DNA of 64,000 bases, taken from assembly GCF_010093595.1 (NCBI RefSeq), contig NW_022985443.1:1016928-1080927 (forward strand), in the 5' to 3' direction. The first letter of the stretch is position 1; the number at the start of each line of letters is the position of its first letter. The stretch is from Mytilinidion resinicola (taxonomy: Eukaryota; Ascomycota; Dothideomycetes; Mytilinidiales; Mytilinidiaceae). The notes under the pieces are model-generated. The model worked only from the letters and a program-made list of their open reading frames with translations. It did not search any database and had not been told where the DNA came from. Below are positions 1-10,129 of the stretch, in pieces. The position numbers and the translations under genes are program-made.

Positions 1-181
1 CTTCGAACTCTCCGAATGTACGACAGCCAACGGCTGCCCACTAAGGGGATTCTCTATCAAAGCCTACACCGGCCGCTGTTGTAGCAAATCGTCCAAAGAT
101 TGACCTCACTGCATTCCTAACGCACCAGAGCCGTTTTGCACGACCTCCACAACGCGGGCCATACTTAGCTCGTCCAATCGA

Positions 182-1130
182 GCTCTAGCAGTCTGTTACA
201 GCTCTCGGCCTACTATGGCATCGCCGCCTAGGCCACGCCGGCCCCCGGGCCCTGCAGCATCTAACTGCTGCTGTTGTCAAAGATGCACTAGAAAGCAGAG
301 TGGAACTTATTGGCCCTACTATCTCCGAATGCTCTAAATGCGCCCTGAGCAAAGCTAAGCAACAAATCTCCCGTGTACCTGTTTTAAAGCCCTCCAGGCC
401 ATTTGAACTTGTATAATTCGACGTTATATATAAAGAACATAGCTACAACGACAACAGCTACGCTGTCCACTTCTTCTGCCCGTATACGAAAGCACACACG
501 TGCCGAATATTCGGTAGCATGGCTAATCTGACCCAAATCGTTATGGACGAAGTTGCCCTTATTGAAAAGCAATGGAATGTTACTGTACGTACGCTACAAA
601 CCGATGGAGAACGATCGCTCGGCAACGAATTTGGGGCATGGCACCGCAGCAAGGGCATTAAATTCAATTAATCTACGGCCTACAATGCTACACAGAATGG
701 TGGAGCAGAGCGCTCTGGCGGAATTATTATTGAAAAAGCCCGTTGCATACGAGAGGAAAGCCAATTGCCTATAAATCTATGGCCGGAAGCATATAAAACA
801 GCCGCCTATTTGCTTAATAGGACGCCCACCGAAGCGCTAGGTTGGAAAACTCCAATTACAGCCTTGCAGGCTGCAACTGGCAGGCCGATAGACCCCAGCG
901 TGCAGCATCTACGCGTGTACGGATGCAGAGCATATCCGATGTTGAAAAAGCTACCAAAAACGCCGAAAACAACACCCCGAGCAATTGTTGGCTATCTTGT
1001 TGGCTACGAATCGGCCAACATCTATAGAATATAGGTGCCAAGCAAGGATGAGGTTATTAGGGCACGGGACGTTACGTTTGACGAAACGCTATTTTATAAC
1101 CCCCTATTGGAAGATCTGGCTATGCAACTA
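182..1130 (+). pseudogene. copia integrase region, degenerate
   Basis: The frame carries the zinc finger (H-RRLG-H ... C-SK-C), the DDE catalytic triad region and the downstream 'YGCRAYP' and 'GYLVGYES' motifs typical of copia integrase C-terminal parts. It is broken by TAA at about 415, TAA at about 670, TAG at about 1033 and tandem stops near 1136. Integrase inserts the retrotransposon cDNA into host DNA; this copy cannot make an intact enzyme. No intron signals explain the stops. Confidence 0.85.
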
Positions 1131-1261
1131 CTAATTTAATAGGTAAAGCACGTCCTAAACGTAGGAAGCCTCTTAAAGCCGCCCGTTGCACGAACCTACC
1201 GGGTAATAGAGGATGACGATTCTGACGACCCCCTATTCGACAAAATTGAAGTACAACCCCG

Positions 1262-1330
1262 TGCAGAGCAACAGCAGCAGCCGCCTGCACAGCAGCAGCC
1301 GCCTGCACAGCAGCAGCAGCCGCCCGGCTC
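1262..1330 (+). repeat. CAGCAGCCGCCTGCA tandem repeat in copia pol linker
   Basis: About four imperfect 15-bp units (CAG/CCG-rich) code for Gln/Pro-rich sequence in the linker between integrase and reverse transcriptase. Long antisense open frames across it are by-products of the repeat. Confidence 0.8.
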
Positions 1331-1394
1331 GCCGAGCTCAAACAACGACGACTGCTCCAGCAATGGCCGTTCGGAGCCTGCCTTGCCTACGCCA

Positions 1395-1575
1395 AATCCT
1401 ACGCCGTTACCTAGCCGTCTTCCTACGGCATCGCCTACGACCTCTGCTACGGTATCGCCTACGGCCTCTGCTACGGCATCGCCTACGGCCTCTGCTACGG
1501 CATCGCCTACAGCCTCTGCTACGGCATCGCCTACGGCCTCACCAACGGCCTCACCAACGGCCTCTGTAGTGGCTA
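1395..1575 (+). repeat. 24-bp minisatellite in copia pol linker (Pro-Thr-Ala-Ser repeats)
   Basis: About five imperfect copies of a 24-bp unit (core CTACGGCATCGCCTACGGCC) followed by shorter 'ACGGCCTCACCA' units. It is open in several frames; the pol-like frame gives a PTASATAS-type repeat. It lies in the variable spacer between integrase and RT. Confidence 0.85.
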
Positions 1576-1685
1576 CCACGGCAGCTTCCTTAAGGCCTAC
1601 CCGTGACCGCAAGCCGGCCAAACCCCGTGCAGCCTTGTATACAGCAATTGTATAAGCCGAAGCTCTAGACAAACGCCTACCTACT

Positions 1686-2352
1686 TTGCATGCTGCTTTT
1701 GCCGCAGGCGTTACCGGAGGCAGCTATCGAGAATCCCTTCCAGAGCCACCTAGAAACTGGAAGCAGCTACTGCAGCACCCCGAGCGCCAGGGGTTTATGG
1801 CAGCCGCTATTAAAGAACTCGACGGCTTGGTGGAACGCGGTAGCTTTACAGCTGTAGAAGAGACGCCAGAAATAAAGGCCCTAGCTGTGCCGGTCACCTG
1901 GGTATTTACATACAAATTTGATGAAAACGGCTTCCTTATGCGCCATAAAGCACGCCTATGCGTGCGCGGCGACCTCCAACAGCCTACAGAGCTAGACACC
2001 TATGCAGCTACGTTGGCCGGAAAGACCTTTCGGGCCTGTGCAGCTATCATCTGTGCAGCTAATCTTGATACCTGGCAGGCTGACGCTGTGTTGGCCTTTA
2101 CAAACCTAGAGCTAGACGAAGAAGTATATATCTACTACCCCGACGGTTTCCGCCGTAAGAGCTACCTGCTGCGTGTAAATAAAGGCCTCTACGGCCTCCG
2201 CCGTTCCCCCCTGCTATAGCTAAACGATTAATTGAAAACGCTGCGGGAATTGGGGCTTAAAGAGGTGCCCGGCGTGCCATGCCTGTTTGTTAATTAACAC
2301 CTGATTGTATTCTTCTATATGGACGATCTTGTAGCATGCTGCATGCCACAAC
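1686..2352 (+). pseudogene. copia reverse transcriptase, N-terminal half (cut by hAT insertion)
   Basis: An open frame of 177 aa (1686-2219) carries the copia RT entry motifs: 'WKQLLQHPE', 'VPVTWVFTYKFDENG', 'KARLCVRG', 'DVLAFTNLELDEEVYI' region and 'GLYGLRRSP'. It then stops at a TAG (about 2217) and continues in frame to 'FFYMDDLV' at about 2310-2335. The next bases are an 8-bp target duplication (2345-2352) and the hAT element. The missing continuation is on the minus strand from 18509 downwards; once one copy of the duplication is discounted, the frame runs straight across. Confidence 0.88.
2345..2352 (+). repeat. hAT target-site duplication A (GCCACAAC), left copy
   Basis: Eight bases immediately before the hAT copy 1 terminus. 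The partner is not at the other end of copy 1 but at 18510-18517 (GTTGTGGC on the plus strand, the reverse complement) beside hAT copy 2. Confidence 0.93.
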
Positions 2353-5277
2353 CAGAGTGGGGAACAATCAACTTAAGTTGATAGATTGATTGATTTGATT
2401 TGGTTCAACCAAATCAATCAATCAATCCGAAGAGGTGGATTTTATCAATCAAATCAACTTCAAGGCATCAAATTGATTGATTTGATTGGTTTGATTGATT
2501 CCTATTTGCGGAGCGTAGATAGAGTATCCTATAGAGAGCCCACCTAGCAGAAGTGCTTACTAAGCAGTCTCCTAACCCTGATTTTCATCCTAACTCACAT
2601 CAACGCGTCCAACACCATACCACCTCTGTACAATATCGCACCCAGCAATGAATCAGAACCTTCAGAACGTACAGCAGGAAGTTATCGCACGCGCAAATCG
2701 AAAGAAACCTCCCCGTAAGGTTAATTCTATGCGCGCCGAAGTCAACACGAATGAACACGTCGAAACACCTGCCACGAACAACGACGACGTTGACAACGAC
2801 AACCTATATGAGAACCTTAATTGGCTACGGGTACCGCATCTGCAGAGAAGGCCTTACAAAACCTTACAACCGTCAAAAGCAAGCTGGATTTACGCGTACG
2901 GTTGGCCTGTTTACCATTGAAAGCAGCGCCAGAAGTTCTGGCTCTGCAAGTACTGCCACATATACAGAATACCTAGCGGCGAGTTCAACGTTAAGAAGGC
3001 TACTTTGTTAGCTATAGCTCACCTAAGGCGGCAACAGCGTGGCCACAAGGTTAATAAAGATGGCCAGATTAACTTCTCTACTCTAAACCAGACATTAGTA
3101 TTGGCGATAATGCAGTTCCAGGGCATTAATGTTCCACAGGACGTGGCCAACAAGCTAGCGGACAGCTTTAATCGGGCGAAGTTTCTACGCGCTGTTTAAT
3201 ACTAGGTTGCTAATAATAATCAGGCTTTACGCATTATTAAGAAGCCTGCCTTCCGCAGCATAATTGCTGCTGCTAGACCTATTACTAAATTAAGCCTATA
3301 GAAGACCTATTATACACTCTAAAAATCTATTATAGCTAAGTATAATTCCTATATACCCGCTGTAATTAAACACCTCTAGTAGGCAACTAGCCTTATCTAT
3401 ATATTATTTAATAATTAGACTTTAGTTAGCAATAAGCGTGCACTTACTAGGATATATATATATTATCTAAATAAGAATAGCCGGCTAGAGGACTACTTAT
3501 TAGGCCTGCCTATTTTTCTAGGCCAGCACTTAGGCAAGAATATTACAGAAATAGTTAGCTTAATATTATAATTGTTTAAAATTAATACTAAGCGCCTTAG
3601 CTACTTTATACTTAATAATACTATAAATAATAATACTGCTTTAATAGCAATAGCCGATAAGTTTAAGTTTAGTATCTCCTAGTATTAGTTATACTATACC
3701 TGCTATATTCTTAACTTAGCTGCCTAAGCAATTATATAGGGTAAGGATAAGAAGGTATTTAAAAGTATAGATATAAATATATAGGTAAAATTATATCTCT
3801 AATTTTATTACTATTCTATATTATACTAATAGTAATATAGAAAAAAAAACTACTAATAGTAAAGTAAAGGAAAGCCGGGCCTATTAGGGTGCTATTTAAT
3901 ATTATATTATCTATTAGCGCCTTTCTATAAGCCTAAGAGCTATTTATTAAGCTATAGGCAGAGGACTTAAAGCGCTATAATAAATCTTATAAACTAAAGA
4001 AGCTTATTAAGCCTATTAGAACTTAGTAGAACTCTTACTATAATTACTTTAAGCGCGCCTATAAGCTCTAAGGCCTTTTTAACGCATATATATATATAAA
4101 GCTTAAGGAATATAATATTAAAGCAGTATCTCAGCGCAAGAATATAAAAAAGGAGAAACCGCAGTGCTTTATTAAGGAGCAAGGGCTAAACACAGGTAAT
4201 TAGGCAATAATTATAGAGTATAAGCAGCTGCTTAAGCTATTTAAAAATGCAATAATATAGCTATAAGGCAGAGGTTTAGCTAGTAGCTATAGAGCTATTT
4301 AGGAAGTTCTTATTATATTTAAATAGCTACTCTTAGCCCTTAAGGAGCAGAAGGAGAGGCTTAAGGCTATTAACTATAAAAATCTAAATATACCTAAAAA
4401 TTACTTAGTTATTAATATTAATACTGCCTATAAAAAGCTTATAGATTACTACAGGAAAATAGAAAACACCCCTATCTATTTTGCAGCTATAATACTTTAT
4501 CTAGTATATAAACACGCGCTTAAGGGGCTATAGAAGGTGCTAAAGGATTATAATATAAAGCGCGATAGGCCACATCTATATAAGAACTGGCTTTTAAATA
4601 GCTATAGCTCCTTCTAGCTGCTGTGGCAGGCATATAAGGATAAGGTGGCTGCAAAGGCTGCTGGCGCAGCATCTCCTACCTTGTCTCCTAATATAAGGCC
4701 TGCAAAACGCCGTTGAACAAGCCCTACAAACAACCGAGCAGACTTCCTTAGGAACTCTATAGAGGAGGGCAAGCAGGAGATAGAGGAAACTGTTAACAAC
4801 AAGTACAAGAGGTGGAAGCGCGAGCCAACTCTAAAACAGGACAACCTACTAGCGAAGGACCCTATTTAGTACTAGGTTATCACAAGAGATCGCTATCCTA
4901 TTCTAGGCCAGCTAGCCCTTGATATCTACTCCATCCCAGCCTCCTTAGCTAATTATAAGAGAATTTTCAGCGAACTTGGCGATCTCCTGGGCGTACGACG
5001 CCTTAATATAAAGCCTGAGTTACTTAGTGCTCTGCAATCTATACGCTCCTGGCGTCGAATTGGCATCAAACCTCCTAAGTAGTAATCAACTTATCAATCA
5101 ATCTATCAATCAAACCAATCAATTCAACTTGGGGGTCAAAAAGTATCAATCTCATCAACTCAACTTGAGCATCTCAGAAATTAATCAAATCAAATCAAAT
5201 CAATCACAGCCTGTTCAACGAAGCAATCAATCAACTTGGAGACGTCAAAGTTGATTGATTGATTGATCCCCACTCTG
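2353..5277 (+). mobile_element. hAT DNA transposon, copy 1 (2925 bp, RIP-degraded)
   Basis: Seen: termini CAGAGTGGGGAACAATCA (left) and ...TGATCCCCACTCTG (right) form terminal inverted repeats. Both ends are full of TTGATTGA/TCAATCAA subterminal repeats (2365-2500 and 5085-5265), typical transposase-binding arrays of hAT elements. The interior codes for a BED-finger/hAT-dimerisation transposase, heavily mutated to TpA-rich sequence at about 3200-4600. It inserted in the copia RT. It is exactly as long as copy 2, and positions pair as x and 23795-x. The 8-bp flanks differ on the two sides (GCCACAAC / AGGTGGCC), which is abnormal for one insertion and is explained by recombination with copy 2. 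Confidence 0.95.
2648..5082 (+). pseudogene. hAT transposase, degenerate (copy 1)
   Basis: The first open stretch starts at ATG 2648 ('MNQNLQNVQQEV...', 90 aa). It contains the start of a BED-type zinc finger: 'SWIYAYGWPVYH', then after a TGA 'FWLCKYCHIYR' and His-containing 'LLAIAHLRRQQRGH' near 2930-3045. The middle (3200-4600) has dozens of TAG/TAA stops from C-to-T/G-to-A change. The C-terminus (about 4858-5082) is clear: DP..Y.V..RDRYPILGQLALDIYSIPAS, then 'FSELGDLLG' and 'LLSALQSIRSW', the hAT family C-terminal dimerisation domain, ending at TAG 5080-5082. No functional protein is possible from this copy. Confidence 0.9.
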
Positions 5278-5285
5278 AGGTGGCC
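5278..5285 (+). repeat. hAT target-site duplication B (AGGTGGCC)
   Basis: Eight bases immediately after hAT copy 1. Its partner is at 21443-21450 (GGCCACCT on the plus strand, the reverse complement), beside hAT copy 2. Confidence 0.93.
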
Positions 5286-6202
5286 GAGAGTGAAGCAGTT
5301 GTGGGACCAGAGTACTTTTTAGTCCAAACTTGGTCAACGCTCTTTGAAATAACTTGGTTACACCTTGCAATGGGGGGCCAAGAATTTACCAAAGAAGGGA
5401 CTCGTTGTACTCTCTCCGGGGTCGATTGGCCATGTATCATTTAAGAGAGTGCGGAAGATTGGGAACAAGAAGCGGTGAGTTTATTGGAAATGGAAACCAG
5501 AAAAGCTGCAGAAAACTATTTCCATCCATATTCCCCAAAACAGTCAAGCTCTACTCATGCACGGGAAGTAAGCATTGGCCCGAAGGCAACGTCGTATATG
5601 TTTCAGTGACTGGGGCCCCTGGCGTTGAGGGTGACGACGGTGCCGCAACTAAGCCCTGCTCCGGAGTAAGTGACGATATACAGATTAGAAATATGACTGC
5701 TAATGGATGTTGTACCTTTGAGGTCGATGCCTACCATTAGCAAAGCCGACAACGACAACTACAGTATCCACATCCTCCCGGGCTGTGTTACGGAGGTTAA
5801 ACATATGTGTAAGCGTAGTAAGAGGGAACTCAAAAGGCCGCGATATAACCGACTGCATTAGCCAAGGCGGGGAGGCCATATATGCGGTTAGCTAGCGAGG
5901 GGGTTCCCCGGGAGCAATGATGTTTGTAGTAACCGCATTTACAACCGTCCATAATGCTCAACTGCAAAGTGCTTCACATCAGTCAGGGAGGTGATGCGGG
6001 ACAAGGGAAGTGCGTTGGTGTAAACATTACCTTGTTCATCCTTTTTGTGATAGGACAGTCTGGAACTCTCTACAGCATCCCATGGCGAATTATAAATAGT
6101 ATGCCAACCGCTTTTCAAGTAATATGCCACTGCTAACAAGGCTAGTTGCCAATGTTACTCTGATGAAGGTCTAGAAGTGGGACCAGTCTCTCAGGCAGCC
6201 CA
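5286..6202. other. unassigned DNA, possible decayed gene remnants
   Basis: Normal base composition. A 128-aa open frame (5354-5740, plus) contains Cys-bearing segments (YSCTGSKHWPEGNVVYV near 5549-5600; NGCCTFEVDA near 5701-5733), but has no signal peptide, and I recognise no family. A second frame picks up after 5740 ('NDNYSIHILPGCVTEV'). It may be the 5' part of the secreted-type pseudogene at 6203-6600 or a separate remnant. I do not call a gene. Confidence 0.4.
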
Positions 6203-6600
6203 TTGCAGCATTCCGAGCCTCCCTCGCACTTCCTAATTTCAAACTTCCTGGCGATAACCATCCCGGCCTCGAATGCTACCACCACAACAGCAGCGACTGG
6301 GCCAAGGGTAAAAAGGGCTTGGCCTGGGGATAGCGAGGCGTATTGCAACAAGGTTATGACTCCCGATGACGAGGTCCACATTGAGTTCAACGAATACTCA
6401 GCGGTGGGTATGAAAACCAATTTTGACGATCCTGATGAGCCGAACCAGGAATGCCGGGATTTTTCCAGCTAATTGTGGACGCCTGCATCGAGCCGGGGTT
6501 CCCGCGTGATGTGAGGTTTGGGGGTGAGTTGACCAACGCGAGGATGTCCCACATGCATCCTATCAGTGCATTGGCATGGGGGCCAAAATGAAAAGGTGGA
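6203..6600 (+). pseudogene. decayed small secreted-type protein gene (tentative)
   Basis: An 89-aa frame (6203-6472) ends '...YCNKVMTPDDEVHIEFNEYSA...PNQECRDF'. It is then cut by a frame change in the T-run near 6460-6466. The next frame continues in a matching way ('QLIVDACIEPGFPRD' then 'RFGGELT') to about 6590. The pattern ...CRDFF..IVD.CI......FGG.. resembles the C-terminal part of secreted hypothetical proteins common in Dothideomycetes (from memory; not searched). The apparent single-base indel makes it a pseudogene unless an intron is present. It lies at the edge of the inverted block, next to hAT copy 1. Confidence 0.35.
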
Positions 6601-7079
6601 AAGACACCTGGGCCCGGGTACGAGACTAGACTGTACGACGTTCGCTCGCAGTAGAGACCTTCAAACCGAGATACTAGCCGTTAGAACATATAACTATCAC
6701 GTGATGCTCTCCCACAGCGATTTCAGTAACCCTTCAATAGATTCAAGTCAGTGGATGTTGCACTCTGTCGGCGGGCCTTTCATGGGACTGATATGCGAAC
6801 CTGCTTCCCAATAATCTTCATTAAAAGAAGACGGGGCTGTTGAGAAAGGATCTTGCAATTTTGAAAGATAATATGCGTAAAATGCAGACATGACATCGAC
6901 GTCAACCTGACTGTGAAGCCCACTCATAATCCTAAGTCCCGCTACGCGACCCGCACTCACCATGCGCGCTCCTGAAAATGCAGCATAATAGCAGAAACCC
7001 TAACCCATGCTTTATTCCCGTGCGCTATGCAGCAGTTCCCAAGATGAAAAGCTGACCGGTTCCGGCCCGCAAAAAGTAC
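6601..7079. other. intergenic, 3' side of SAE2
   Basis: Only short shadow frames are seen on either strand. It contains the 3' untranslated region of the minus-strand SAE2 gene; no other feature was recognised. Confidence 0.5.
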
Positions 7080-9915
7080 TCACTCATCCCTAAAGATCCA
7101 CCGTCCGCCATCTCTCATCGCATCCCTCCATCGCTCTTCTACCTTAGCCCTATCAAGCTTCCTCGCCTCTTCCCTATCCTTCTCTGTCTCCTGTGTGGTC
7201 GGAAAATCAGTTCTCCAAAAGCCTGGCGGCGTCGATCTTCGCTCATAAGCCTGCTTATGTCTGCCATGCCTGTCTGCTAGCAGACGAGTCCGTGCCTGGA
7301 GTAATAGTTCTTCCTTTTCGTCGGTCGGCATACGGCTAATCCTTGCCACATCATATGCATCGCCCATGTAGTCTTGCAGCAAACGCGTTTCGTCATCAGC
7401 TTCGTCGTCCACGTCGAAGAGGCCTCTCGGAGCCGCTAAGGTTGGAGCAGCCATTGCGAGGGCTCGGAAAGCTGAGCCACAGCATTCGGGATTCGTGCAG
7501 CCTGGCAGACATTTTCGAGCATCCCGTCCACGAACGGTCTCGACAAAGGCATAGTCGAGACCTTGGTTGTAGGCTGGATTTGGCTTAAAGTGGTCTAGGG
7601 TAAGCTGCTCGACTGGACGAGAACGAAGAGCAATGTTCGATGCTCGAGAACCTGGACGAGATGCGGGTGACTTCGACAAATGGCTCAATGCGGATCTGGT
7701 AGTTGGAGTCGCTTGAGCTACCAATTTATCGCGAGTAGAGCGAGACTTTCCAGTCGTAGGTGGTGTTGGATTCTGCATAAGAGGGCGAATCGCGGACTGT
7801 CTGGCCGGAGTCCCATCACGCCCAACATAACGTCTTAGTTGATCAGTAACACCAAGACGCTCTCTTCCATCATCAGCAACTTTGCGTTTGCTAGTTGGGG
7901 TGTTCCTAGCAGCTTGCTCAATTGCTTTGCGCCTTCGCTTCCGAAGAGGCTCCTGCTCGCTGCTTTCAGTGAGGACCTTGGTGTTTGGATCCAGCGTATT
8001 CAAGACGCGTGATGTTGTGGTTGCGGGCTCTAATTGCTGAAATTCAGCAGGTGCGCTGTTCGCCCGGTCCTCTGCAGTTGTTTCTACATTGTCTAGATAT
8101 GTCAGCGCTGCTGTTGTTTCAAATAGTCTGACGTAAGGTTGATAGTCCCCACGAGGCTCATCTTTGACAGCTGGTTCGCTGGTAGATCGTTCATGGCGGA
8201 GTTTCTGGAGGGCTAGTAATCGAATGGACCCCTTCGTAGCACCAGGATTGAGGGGCGGGTGCAATATCCGTTTTCGGGGGGTGGCGATTCTGAAACCCAA
8301 TTCATCGAGGTCAAGCGTCTCGGTTCGATCTAATCTCCTCGGTGAGCGTAGAAGAGCTAGTGGACTACTGTGCAGTTCATCCTTCACGGGGATTGGTGTG
8401 GCAGATCCACCCTTTCGAATTTGATTGTCGTTGAAGACTTCCACGGTATCTGGCCCCCGCCTCTTTCGCTTTAGAGACTTTGCAGATACAAAAACCGGCA
8501 GGTCGTCGTCATCGGCTTGATCTATCGGCTGGATGACAACCATTCCTTCTTCAGTGGCTGCATCATCCTGGGTGGTTTGACTCGATGGTAACTTTTCGGG
8601 TGCTAACGGTCCAGCAACACTCGATGTGTCGAATGCAAAATCCATGATACCGATACCAGGGTCCTTGCTTGTCTCTAAAGAACCGCCGTGCTGGATTTCC
8701 TCAAAGATTGTCGAAGAGTCCTGGATTGACTCCTTTTCAGACTCGGTGTGCTCTCCGGCGCTCGATGTGTTAAACGGGAGGTCCAAGGTACGTCTTCTAA
8801 CAACGTCCCATACATGCGTATACAGCTCCTCCAGGCTCTCCAAGGGTAGCCGATCCAGGACCAGCCTTCTTCCCATCTCAGGGTCACTCCGCCGAACGAT
8901 TTCCTTTGCACCTTTAAGGTCTCGGCCCTTGACCTCTCTCCAATGTGCGCTGATGTATTGATGCAGCTCATGGGTTCGCTTAGCAGAGCTACCATCCTTG
9001 GAAGTATTGGCAAGATTGGCTTGAGCTGCATCAGGCACTGTTAGAGGGCTTTGGATTGTTTCCGTCTTTGAAGCCGATGGCCGGTCATCGGTGCTATGTG
9101 GCAACGTCGGAATGTTCGGCTGCTGGCTTTCCTCTTTGAGTAGAGTGACTTGTGGAAGCTCATCGAGAGGGCACAATCTATCCTCTGCATTCGAGGGTAA
9201 ATGCGGTATTGGCGAGCTAGTCCAGTCCGAAGGAGCTGTTGGGGGTGAAGTAGTTACTGAGGGGTTTAAGATCACCGTTGCTCCGTTGGCGGGAGCTAAA
9301 ATGGGCAAGCTGGACTTCTGACTGGGGCTTGCTTTCAATTCGGCGTACATCCGCTTCATTTTGGCTCCGTAAGCTTGCCATTCTTTACAAGAGTCTTTCA
9401 ACTTGTGGAATTTGTGGTCCCAAAGTTTGACCTTCTCTCTGAGACGTTCGTTTTCATCGATGGCACTTTCCAACGTCTCTTCAGTGGTAACGTTTCGCGT
9501 CCGGAGCTCCTCTAGCCTTGAGGTGAGATTGGCATAGTCCTCATACGGAACAGGCTTGTCTTTTTCTGCTATGGCGCCTTCCTGAGTCTTACTACTAGAG
9601 CCATTCTTTTCGTTTGAGGGCACTACTTCAGGTTGAAAAATAGGTAACTGGTCTTTCAATCTGTTGTTTTCTTGAAGGAGTTGGGCGTTCTTGATAACAA
9701 GTTCAGAAATGTGATCTATGAGGCTTTGCTTTTCTTCATCCCCTAGATAGCTAAATATGAGTTGAAATTCACTCCATGGGTTGTGTGTATAGTAAGATCG
9801 ACTTACGACGCGCTATTTCTGCCTCTAGGTTGTTGAACGCCACCTCATGAACGCGTGCCTGCTCGGCCAATACCGCGTTCTTGTGATTCTCGAACCACCC
9901 AGCCGGCTTCTCCAT
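7080..9915 (-). CDS. SAE2: DNA double-strand-break resection factor Sae2/Ctp1/CtIP
   Basis: Two exons: 9807-9915 and 7080-9742, with a 64-bp intron (9743-9806, GTAAGT..CTAG). Predicted product 923 aa. The start ATG (9913-9915) opens 'MEKPAGWFENHKN' and gives an N-terminal coiled-coil region (about residues 15-150), where Sae2/CtIP proteins oligomerise. The middle is long, Ser/Thr/Pro-rich and likely disordered. The C-terminus (about 750-923) has the family signature: CLPGC (781-785) and CC (790-791) in the Cys motif, then RHGRH (861-865) and PPGFW..DFP. In the family this protein activates Mre11-Rad50 endonuclease for 5' end resection in homologous recombination and meiosis, in the nucleus. 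It lies inside the inverted block and shares a divergent promoter with the F-box gene. Base composition is normal and the frame intact, so it is probably functional. Confidence 0.88.
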
Positions 9916-10129
9916 TGCATGTCCGGCGTGCTACAAGAGATAAGAAAACGCGTCGAGCTGTCGAAGTGTGGTGTTCTGTATCGTTGTCGAGGGCGCAAAT
10001 GGCTCGCAGGCAGCTAAAAGCACGGCGACCCGTTGGCACGTGATATTTGCCAAGTCCGCCCTGCCACTCGCGCGGCGACATCGACTTCTCCAAGGCACTC
10101 CTCTATAAGTTTACACCAACTCCAGCGCC
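9916..10129. promoter_or_regulatory. shared divergent promoter of SAE2 and the F-box gene
   Basis: Only 214 bp separate the start codons of the two divergent genes, so both must initiate here. No individual element is assigned with confidence. Confidence 0.6.

Larger units (their letters stand above)
1..2352 (+). mobile_element. Ty1/copia retrotransposon, 5' part (interrupted by hAT; broken)
   Basis: Seen: a degenerate copia pol reads left to right. At about 215-350 there is a GAG-pre-integrase HHCC finger (H-x4-H, then CSKC). The integrase core follows, with D in 'FDVI' (about 418), D in 'QTDGE' (about 600) and E in 'GGAERSG' (about 705). A long low-complexity linker precedes the reverse transcriptase, which starts near 1686 and reaches a YMDD box near 2320. 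Several in-frame stops (for example near 415, 670, 1033 and 2295) make it a pseudogene. The 5' LTR and gag lie outside the window. The element stops at 2352, where a hAT element begins. Its 3' part is not next to it but at 17220-18517 on the minus strand, moved there by an inversion. Order IN before RT is diagnostic of copia. Confidence 0.93.

Noticed and set aside
1196..1672. 158-aa Ala/Val-repeat protein on the minus strand
   Set aside because: Shadow of the 24-bp minisatellite in the copia linker; several frames are open there for the same reason.
5085..5265. CRISPR-like array of TCAATCAA repeats
   Set aside because: Repeats are very short, irregularly spaced, present at both ends of both hAT copies and eukaryotic in context. 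They are subterminal transposase-binding repeats.
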